64,000 nucleotides of DNA from Burkholderiaceae bacterium (lineage in GTDB: Bacteria; Pseudomonadota; Gammaproteobacteria; Burkholderiales; Burkholderiaceae_E). The notes beneath the pieces are model-generated. The model ran no database searches. It was not told where the DNA came from and saw nothing but the letters and a program-made list of their open reading frames with translations. The stretch covers positions 1,240,001-1,304,000 of the forward strand of contig JAOSJU010000001.1 in assembly GCA_027493945.1 (NCBI GenBank), written 5' to 3'. A program made the translations under genes and the position numbers. This document shows, in pieces, positions 58,420-64,000 of the stretch. The first letter of the stretch is position 1; every line of letters starts with the position of its first letter.

Positions 58420-59934
58420 GTGCCCGCATCACGCCCCAGACACCCGCCTTGCAAGCATTGCGCATGCGACTGCATGCCCAGCATCAACCCGTCGTCTTGA
58501 TGCGGACCGACTGCCATGTCTGCCGTGCCGAAGGGCTGGCACCGCGGTCACAGGTACTGATCATCGCCGGCGACCGAACTGTGCAAGCGCTGCTGTACCA
58601 AATCGACAGCGATCTGCTCAAAGCCGGACAGATCGCTCTGTCCGAGGCCGCCTGGGATGCCCTGGACATCCATGAGGGCGATTTTGTGCAGGTTCGGCAT
58701 CCGCCAATGCTCGAATCGTTGTCGGCCGTGCGTGCGCGAATTCACGGCCACCGACTGCAAACGACGGAGTTGCAGGCGATCGTCCGTGATGTGGTCGATG
58801 GTCGCTATACCGATGTCGCACTTTCGGCCTTCCTGACCGCAACGGCGGTACTGCCTCTGGATATGCAAGAGACCATCCATCTCACCCGTGCGATGGTCGA
58901 TGTCGGAGATCGCCTGCAATGGCAGGCTCAGATTGTTGTGGACAAGCATTGTGTGGGCGGATTACCGGGAAATCGCACCACGCCGTTGGTGGTTGCCATC
59001 GCCGCAGCCAATGGATTGGTGATGCCCAAGACCTCATCACGCGCCATCACCTCTCCCGCTGGCACGGCGGACACCATGGAAACGCTGGCTCCTGTAGACC
59101 TGGACCTGGATACGCTCAGAAAGGTCGTGGAGAAAGAGGGTGGATGCGTGGCGTGGGGCGGCGCGATGCACCTGAGCCCTGCGGACGACATCTTCGTGCG
59201 TATTGAGCGTGAACTGGATATTGACACCCAAGGACAACTGATTGCCTCGGTGTTATCCAAGAAGATTGCGGCAGGGGCGACCCACATCGTGATCGATATT
59301 CCGGTTGGGCCAACCGCAAAAGTCCGCAGCCGGGAAACTGCCGAGCACCTTGCGCATCACCTTTCAGAAGTCGCCGCGTCATTTGGCCTTGTATTGCGTT
59401 GCCTGTTTACAGACGGGAATCAACCTGTCGGAAGAGGTATCGGCCCGGCGTTGGAGGCGCGCGACGTGTTGGCCGTGTTGCGCAACGAGGCGGATGCGCC
59501 GCAAGACCTATGTGACCGCGTGGCGTTGGTGGCGGGTGCGGTGCTTGAGCTTGGCGGCGTCGCCAAAGAAGGGGAGGGATTTCGGTTGGCTCATGAGACG
59601 ATCAGCAGTGGCCGCGCGTGGGAAAAATTTCAGAGAATCTGCGCGGCACAGGGGGGGATTTCGTGAGCCGCCCCAAGCTCTCTATGTCGAACCGCTTCTG
59701 GCAACCACTTCAGGCCGAGCAGTACACATCGACAACCGTAAGCTTTCTCGTTTAGCCAAATTGGCCGGTGCGCCTGAGAGTCCAGCCGCAGGGATTCAAT
59801 TGCAGGTGCACTTAGGTGACGAGATAACACGAGGACAGCCATTGATGTTTTTGCATACGCAAACCTCTGGAGAGATGGCCTATGCACTTGCATACGTACA
59901 AGACATTGGGGACATTGTAAAGATTGACCCTTAG
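58416..59934 (+). pseudogene. AMP/thymidine phosphorylase (archaeal-type long form), frameshifted
   Basis: A nucleoside or nucleotide phosphorylase of about 506 residues from GTG 58416. The family signature reads SSRAITSPAGTADTMETL, exactly the form seen in AMP phosphorylases, with KHCVGGLPGNRTTPLVVAIA before it and an N-terminal extra domain that plain thymidine phosphorylases lack. The frame breaks in a G7 run at 59651-59657 (six expected), then continues FREPPQALYVEPLLATTSGR to 59934. It would release a base and ribose(-5-phosphate) 1-phosphate. AMP versus thymidine as substrate is not decidable here. Confidence 0.85.
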
Positions 59935-60121
59935 CGCCGTAGATAAACAGGGCTCTTGAATGCTCGGTCAAACACAGCCCGATCTCTCGTTTGGAAAAGT
60001 TGAACGCCTACATCTCATGCTCAAGAACACATGAAAAAACATCGCTTAAAAGAGGTTTTCAACGCGCATAGCGTGGAGCAAACAGAAGGAGGTCGTCAGC
60101 GCCTGTATAGGAACATTGCTC

Positions 60122-61012
60122 ATGGAACTGCGGCATCTGCGTTGCTTTATCGTTTTGGCCGAAGAGCTTCATTTCACACGGGCGGCTGAGCGTCTTCACA
60201 TTGAGCAACCTCCTCTGTCCCGCGCCATCAAGGAGCTTGAGGACGAGTTAGGCGCTGTGCTCTTCGACCGGGACCGCCGGGGCACCCGACTGACCGCTGC
60301 GGGTGCCGTGTTCCTGCAGGACACTCGCCGGCTATTCACCGTCCTGGAGCAGGCCCGCGAGAACGTCAAGGCTGTCGCGGCGGGCTTGCGAGGCAGCCTG
60401 CGCATCGCCGTATCCGACGGCGCGCTCGATCCCCGGCTGTCGGCGTTTCTAGCCCGTTGCCGTGCCGAAGAACCCGAGATCGAGATACGGATGTCCGAAG
60501 TGCCTTTGGCCGAGCAGTTGCGCGGCCTGCGCTCGGGCGACTTCTGCATCGGATTCGCTCATACCGCCGACGTCGGTGATGGCATCGTCGCCGAACCTAT
60601 CTGGCAGGACCCGCTGGTGGTCGCCTTGCCAGCCCGGCACGCACTGCTCGTCCACAAGGAGGTTCCACTCCATGAACTCCGGGGGCATCCTCTTGTCCTG
60701 TGCGATCCCCAGGTGTGCGAAGGCTACTGCCGCGAGTTGGCGCGCCTCCTGCAGACCCAGGAACACAAACTGAATGTCGTTGAGGAGGTTTCCTCGCTGG
60801 ACATGATGCTCACCTTGGTCGGTGCCGGCTACGGCGTGGGCTTCATGACGGCGACCAAGATTCCGGTCAGCCAGCGACCGGACGTGGTGATCCGTCCATT
60901 GGCGCTGGATACAGCCGTGATCACCACCTACCTGCTTCGACTCGAAAGCAGCAACTCATCGGCTTCGCTGGTGCGATTTATCGACCGCCTCCGGGACCCT
61001 TCGAGCGACTGA
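60122..61012 (+). CDS. LysR-family transcriptional regulator
   Basis: A 296-residue LysR protein: N-terminal winged HTH (ELRHLRCFIVLAEELHFTRA, RLHIEQPPLSRAIKELEDEL) and a periplasmic-binding-like effector domain. ATG 60122 is chosen; TTG 60116 is also in frame, and AGGAGG lies about 30 bases upstream. LysR genes of this kind occur near the integrase end of clc-type ICEs. It is separated from the cargo by a 187-base gap with no gene, which should hold its promoter. Confidence 0.9.
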   Translation: MELRHLRCFIVLAEELHFTRAAERLHIEQPPLSRAIKELEDELGAVLFDRDRRGTRLTAAGAVFLQDTRRLFTVLEQARENVKAVAAGLRGSLRIAVSDGALDPRLSAFLARCRAEEPEIEIRMSEVPLAEQLRGLRSGDFCIGFAHTADVGDGIVAEPIWQDPLVVALPARHALLVHKEVPLHELRGHPLVLCDPQVCEGYCRELARLLQTQEHKLNVVEEVSSLDMMLTLVGAGYGVGFMTATKIPVSQRPDVVIRPLALDTAVITTYLLRLESSNSSASLVRFIDRLRDPSSD

Positions 61013-61030
61013 CGCAACGGACCGCACCAC

Positions 61031-61324
61031 TTAAGATTGGGCATCGGCACGAAGATTGCGTTCCGTTGCACTCATCAGCTCTGCCGCACTTATGCTGAGG
61101 GCAGCGGAGATTTTCAGTATCAATGCGAGCGTGGGCATGTGCTCCCCACGCTCGATCTTGCCCATATGCGAGCGAGCTATACCAGCCATGGACGCGAATT
61201 CATCCTGAGCGACTCCCTGCGCCAAGCGGGCAGCACGCACCGCTTGGCCGAAGGCCAGTGCCGGCTCGGCTTCATAGGTGGTTGTGCCAGGGGGGCGGCC
61301 CGGTTGAACGCTGCGCTTCTGCAT
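61031..61324 (-). CDS. Xre-family HTH regulator
   Basis: This 97-residue protein has a Cro/CI-type HTH: FGQAVRAARLAQGVAQDEFA, SMAGIARSHMGKIERGEHMP. It converges on the LysR gene and diverges from the LysR effector-domain gene at 61431. Two palindromes lie in the divergent gap, so it likely represses itself and/or that gene. ATG 61324 is preferred to the adjoining GTG. Such regulators often control ICE excision or transfer. Confidence 0.88.
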   Translation of the reverse strand: MQKRSVQPGRPPGTTTYEAEPALAFGQAVRAARLAQGVAQDEFASMAGIARSHMGKIERGEHMPTLALILKISAALSISAAELMSATERNLRADAQS

Positions 61325-61334
61325 CACCAGAAGC

Positions 61335-61367
61335 GTCGATCAATCGACCGAATTTAACCACGTTAAA
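61335..61367. promoter_or_regulatory. Two palindromes between divergent regulators
   Basis: GTCGAT-CA-ATCGAC (61335-61348) and TTTAAC-CAC-GTTAAA (61353-61367) are perfect 6-bp inverted repeats five bases apart, in the gap between the Xre start (61324, minus) and the gene at 61431 (plus). They are good operator candidates for the Xre protein. Confidence 0.6.
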
Positions 61368-61430
61368 GATATCTCTTTTGGCTATCATGGTGGCTCGCCT
61401 TTTTGATCCGATCGCTTTGTGGGGGCTCTC

Positions 61431-62078
61431 ATGCACGACGCCACCAGCCAGTTTTCCTTTTCCAATTTCAGGCTTGCCATAGCGCCCGGCGTACCGTCAT
61501 CGCATCTTTCGGCATTGCTTGCGTTGCAGCGTGCGGAAGAGCCGGAAGTCACCATTTCGTTTCATGAGGTCACAGCCGATGATTTGATTGCGGGACTTCG
61601 GGAAGGCCGCTACGACGCGGGCATGACGCTTGAAGGATCGAGCGATCCGTCGCTGAAAAGCCAACCTCTATGGACCGAGAACATGGCCGTCGCCATGCCG
61701 TTGCGCTTTCCCTTACTTGACCAGGCGAAGCTCACGATCGCCGAACTGTTGGACTACTCCGTCTTTCGCTGGCCTGCAGAGAATTGCCCTTTGCTGGATC
61801 AGCGGCTGCCTTCTCTTCCCGCGGTGAGTCAACAGAACATTCAGCGTGTCTCTTCCTTCGAGATGATCGCGCTATGGGTCGCTGCCGGCTACGGCGTCGG
61901 GGTATCCGCGCAATCGCGCATTGAGCATGCGCAGGGATGGGGCATTCACACACGGCCGCTGTCTGACGGACCCTACGAGATCGTGACCCACCTGCAGCGG
62001 CCCTGCGGACAAGCCGACGTTGTTTCAGAGCGGTTCGAGCGCAGAGCACTGCAGGTCGCCAAGAATGCTCCAACCTAG
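61431..62078 (+). CDS. LysR substrate-binding-domain protein without HTH
   Basis: This 215-residue protein has only the LysR effector fold (FRLAIAPGVPSSHLSALLAL … GLREGRYDAGMTLEG … LWVAAGYGVGVSAQSRIEHA) and no N-terminal DNA-binding domain. ATG 61431 follows a G-rich tract. No HTH is encoded upstream in any frame, because the Xre promoter region lies there. It may sense a ligand and modulate the Xre protein or the full LysR at 60122, forming a split regulator. Similar headless genes are found beside Xre genes in this ICE group. Confidence 0.8.
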   Translation: MHDATSQFSFSNFRLAIAPGVPSSHLSALLALQRAEEPEVTISFHEVTADDLIAGLREGRYDAGMTLEGSSDPSLKSQPLWTENMAVAMPLRFPLLDQAKLTIAELLDYSVFRWPAENCPLLDQRLPSLPAVSQQNIQRVSSFEMIALWVAAGYGVGVSAQSRIEHAQGWGIHTRPLSDGPYEIVTHLQRPCGQADVVSERFERRALQVAKNAPT

Positions 62079-62161
62079 TCGAGTGCCAATGTCCTCGTTC
62101 TGCGTCTTCAGTTCAAGGTGCTACACGTGCATTAGGCATTCCACTCGCCAAGCAGCAGACA

Positions 62162-63443
62162 TCACTCGCGCTCTATGACACGGAGCAGCGCCGTTCTACG
62201 CTTCGACATGGGGCCAAACGCCTTCGTGACCCCTTCAACGGGTTTCCCTGCCTGCAATGAGTCAAGGATGTCAGCCCAGTCCTGCATGATTACCTTGCGG
62301 GACTCCACAAACTTCGTGTGATCGTAGGGCGCGCGCGATGAGTCCTTGCTCTTTTTGGAATGAGCGAGTTGAAGATCGACCCGCTTCTCCGGATATCCCA
62401 ACAGTCCAAGGATCGTCGTTGCGGTCGAGCGGAAGCCATGGGACGAAAACCGTCCGCCATAACCCATGCGCTTGAGTGCTTGATTGAGCGTCGTTGCCGA
62501 CATCACTTGTCCCGGCTTTCTGTAGCTCGGGAACAATACTTTGCCGCCGCCAGTTAGAGCATGTAGTTCCCTAAGAGCGGCCACCGCCTGCCGTGACAGG
62601 GGGAACCAGATGGGGGCGTCGCATCTTCATGCGCTCGGACGGAATCGACCACATGGCGTTGTCCAGGTCGAACTCTTCCCAGGAGGCCTTGCGCAGTTCT
62701 ACGGTGCGCACGTAGGTCAAAGCCATCAGCTTGAGGGCGAGGACTGTCGTCTGGTAACCCCCTTCGTTGTCCACACGATTGAGAAAGTCCGGGATCTCTG
62801 CCCATGTCAACGGAGGGTTGTGGCGGACCTGAGGGCGCTTGACCAGTCCCTTGAGCAAGGCGGCAGGATCGTATTCGCAGAGACCTTGGGCAGCCGCATA
62901 ACTGAAGATTTGCCCACACCACTGGCGGATGAGGATCGCCACAGTCTTCGCGCCACGAGCCGCCACATCCTTGATGATGGGGCGCAGATGTGGAGCCCTG
63001 ATGCTGCTGATCGGCAACTTGCCAATCCGGGGGAAAACATCCTTCTCAAGGTAGCTGGTGACCTGGTTGGTGTAGTACTCGCTCCAGTGAGCATTGCTGA
63101 CGATCCACTCCCGAGCAACGGTCTCGAACGTGCGTTCGTATGTGTCGGCCTGGAGGGCGATCGCCGCCTTTTTCTCCACGATGGGGTCGAGGCCCTTCTT
63201 GACCAACGCCTTTGCCCGGTCCCGTTCCGCACGGGCTGCCTCCAGCGTGACCTTTGGGTACACCCCGATTGAGTACACCTGTTCAGCGCCGCCCAGCCGG
63301 TAGCGGTACCACCAGAGCTTGGAGCCGTTGGGCTGAACGCGCAAAAAGAGGCTGCCTCCGTCCCGGAGTTGGTACACCTTGGGCCTGGGCTGCGCCGTTT
63401 CCACTTTGCGCGCCGAGAGAAGATTGAGTGCTGTGAGTGCCAT
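62162..63443 (-). pseudogene. int: P4-type tyrosine integrase, frameshifted
   Basis: ATG 63443 (MALTALNLLSARKVETAQPR) opens a DUF4102 arm-binding domain, a core-binding domain and the catalytic domain: Arg in YVRTVELRKASWEEF, HGFRST, LAHSKKSK and the nucleophile Tyr in RAPYDHTKF. The frame breaks at a G5 run at 62599-62603 (C5 on the coding strand, four expected), separating PHLVP from LSRQAVAALRELHALTGG. Repaired length is about 427 residues, normal. It excises and integrates the ICE at the junction 150 bases upstream of its start. Confidence 0.9.
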
Positions 63444-63596
63444 GTGTATAACGCCTCCAGTTTGGCCCGTTACACACTCCATTACACACATGAGCACTGG
63501 ATTTGTCCAGCTTTCAGAATCGCTCGATGGACGATCAACCCTTTAAAAACATAGACTTAGAGTTGTTCCATGGAGGTTGATAGACGCCAGTAGACC
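63444..63596 (-). other. Element end: integrase promoter region and attachment junction
   Basis: This short non-coding stretch lies between the integrase start and the chromosomal trpG start. It is AT-richer than its surroundings (for example CTTTAAAAACATAGACTTAG at 63541). It should contain the integrase promoter, arm-type integrase sites and the att core, which must lie at or next to 63590-63602, where trpG homology ends. Without the other element end the core cannot be delimited. Confidence 0.55.
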
Positions 63597-63626
63597 TCAA
63601 TCGTAGTTATCGATCATCAGCAGCAT
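63597..63626 (-). pseudogene. trpG: trpG 5' end, interrupted by the ICE
   Basis: Seventeen bases after the trpE stop, with GGAGACGAAC as ribosome-binding site, ATG 63626 starts MLLMIDNYD and then a TGA at 63599-63597. MLLMIDNYDS is the standard start of TrpG, the glutamine amidotransferase subunit of anthranilate synthase (normally ~190 residues). The match ends exactly where element DNA begins, so the ICE sits within codons 9-10 of trpG. Confidence 0.8.
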
Positions 63627-63643
63627 GTTCGTCTCCGGCCGCG

Positions 63644-64000
63644 TCAGATCTGGCCATCGAGGCCGGCCTGCACCAGCTCGGCCGCGCGCAGCACCGCGCG
63701 CGCCTTGTTCTCGGTCTCGACCCACTCGTTCTCGGGAACCGAGTCGGCGACGATGCCGGCGGCGGCCTGCACGTACAGGGTGCCGTCCTTGACCACCGCG
63801 GTGCGGATCGCGATCGCCGGGTCGAGGTCACCGAGAAACGAGATGTAGCCACAGGCGCCGCCATAGACGCCGCGCCGCGTCGGCTCGAGCTCGTCGATGA
63901 TCTGCATCGCGCGGATCTTCGGCGCGCCGGTGAGCGTGCCCGCCGGGAAGGTCGCGCGCAGCACGTCGATCGGCCCCATGCCGGGCTTCAGCTTGCCCTC
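63644..64000 (-). CDS. trpE: Anthranilate synthase component I, C-terminal part (5' end outside window)
   Basis: The frame enters from the right edge. Chorismate-enzyme motifs at the C-terminus are clear: [61 protein letters not shown]. TrpE combines chorismate with ammonia from TrpG to make anthranilate, the first step of tryptophan synthesis. It is chromosomal, ends 17 bases before the trpG start, and is the host flank of the ICE. Confidence 0.93.
   Translation of the reverse strand, partial: EGKLKPGMGPIDVLRATFPAGTLTGAPKIRAMQIIDELEPTRRGVYGGACGYISFLGDLDPAIAIRTAVVKDGTLYVQAAAGIVADSVPENEWVETENKARAVLRAAELVQAGLDGQI

Noticed and set aside
57261..59666. A single 801-residue RNase-phosphorylase fusion protein
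   Set aside because: The junction shows a stop/start overlap one frame away and a short A run that is probably one base short, so two genes are more likely.
1..64000. tRNA, rRNA genes or CRISPR arrays
   Set aside because: I saw no cloverleaf-like or rRNA-like segment, and the only short-period repeats are the IS21 end repeats, which lack spacer structure.

Overview
The window is almost entirely one integrating and conjugative element (ICE) of the clc/PAGI/PFGI genomic-island family, with a type G (GI-type) conjugation machine. It sits in a high-GC proteobacterial chromosome. The only chromosomal DNA visible is at the right edge: the 3' part of trpE and the first nine codons of trpG on the minus strand. 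The trpE protein and the trpE-trpG order fit a beta- or gammaproteobacterium; I lean to Betaproteobacteria, but that is inference. The left end of the element lies outside the window.

Layout. 1-841: C-terminal half of a SNF2-like helicase. 1067-1594: a GrpB-like cargo gene. 2017-22197: the transfer region on the plus strand, with PilL lipoprotein, PFL_4693-like protein, lytic transglycosylase, PFL_4695-like protein, TraD coupling protein, a run of small membrane proteins including the pilin-like subunit, VirB8/VirB9/VirB10-like core proteins, a lipoprotein, the VirB4-type ATPase, a DsbA-like thioredoxin, RadC, and TraU-, TraH- and TraG-like proteins. 22204-23925: a DUF3742 protein and a RES/Xre-ParS toxin-antitoxin pair on the minus strand. 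24233-28745: a MobH (TraI_2) relaxase, split by an IS21-family element at 25113-27756 with a 5-bp target duplication. 28796-29837: scar tissue (truncated ATPase, small unknown gene, IS66 remnant).

Cargo from 29.8 to 59.9 kb. First comes an envelope/efflux block: lipase-like lipoprotein, DUF4105 membrane protein and TetR on the minus strand; outer-membrane channel, HlyD-type adaptor, RbbA-like ABC protein and YhhJ-like permease on the plus strand. Then comes a carbon-storage block on the plus strand: phasin, PhaB, a DUF3141 alpha/beta hydrolase (split by an IS630-family element at 42445-43605), a MaoC-phosphotransacetylase fusion, an SDR, acetate kinase, GltS, PhaC, a universal stress protein, LpxR, PRPP synthetase, phosphoketolase, a beta-CASP RNase and an AMP/thymidine phosphorylase. 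My reading is that the last block can turn RNA or nucleotide ribose into acetyl phosphate, acetyl-CoA and poly-hydroxybutyrate.

59.9-63.6 kb is the control and integration end: a LysR regulator, an Xre repressor, a headless LysR effector-domain protein and a P4-type tyrosine integrase. The element ends inside the start of trpG.

A warning for any user of this annotation: more than 20 reading-frame breaks of about one base occur across unrelated genes, many in G, C or A runs. I list those genes as frameshifted, but most breaks look like consensus indel errors rather than real decay. The two IS insertions are real rearrangements, since removing them with one target copy restores the frame exactly.
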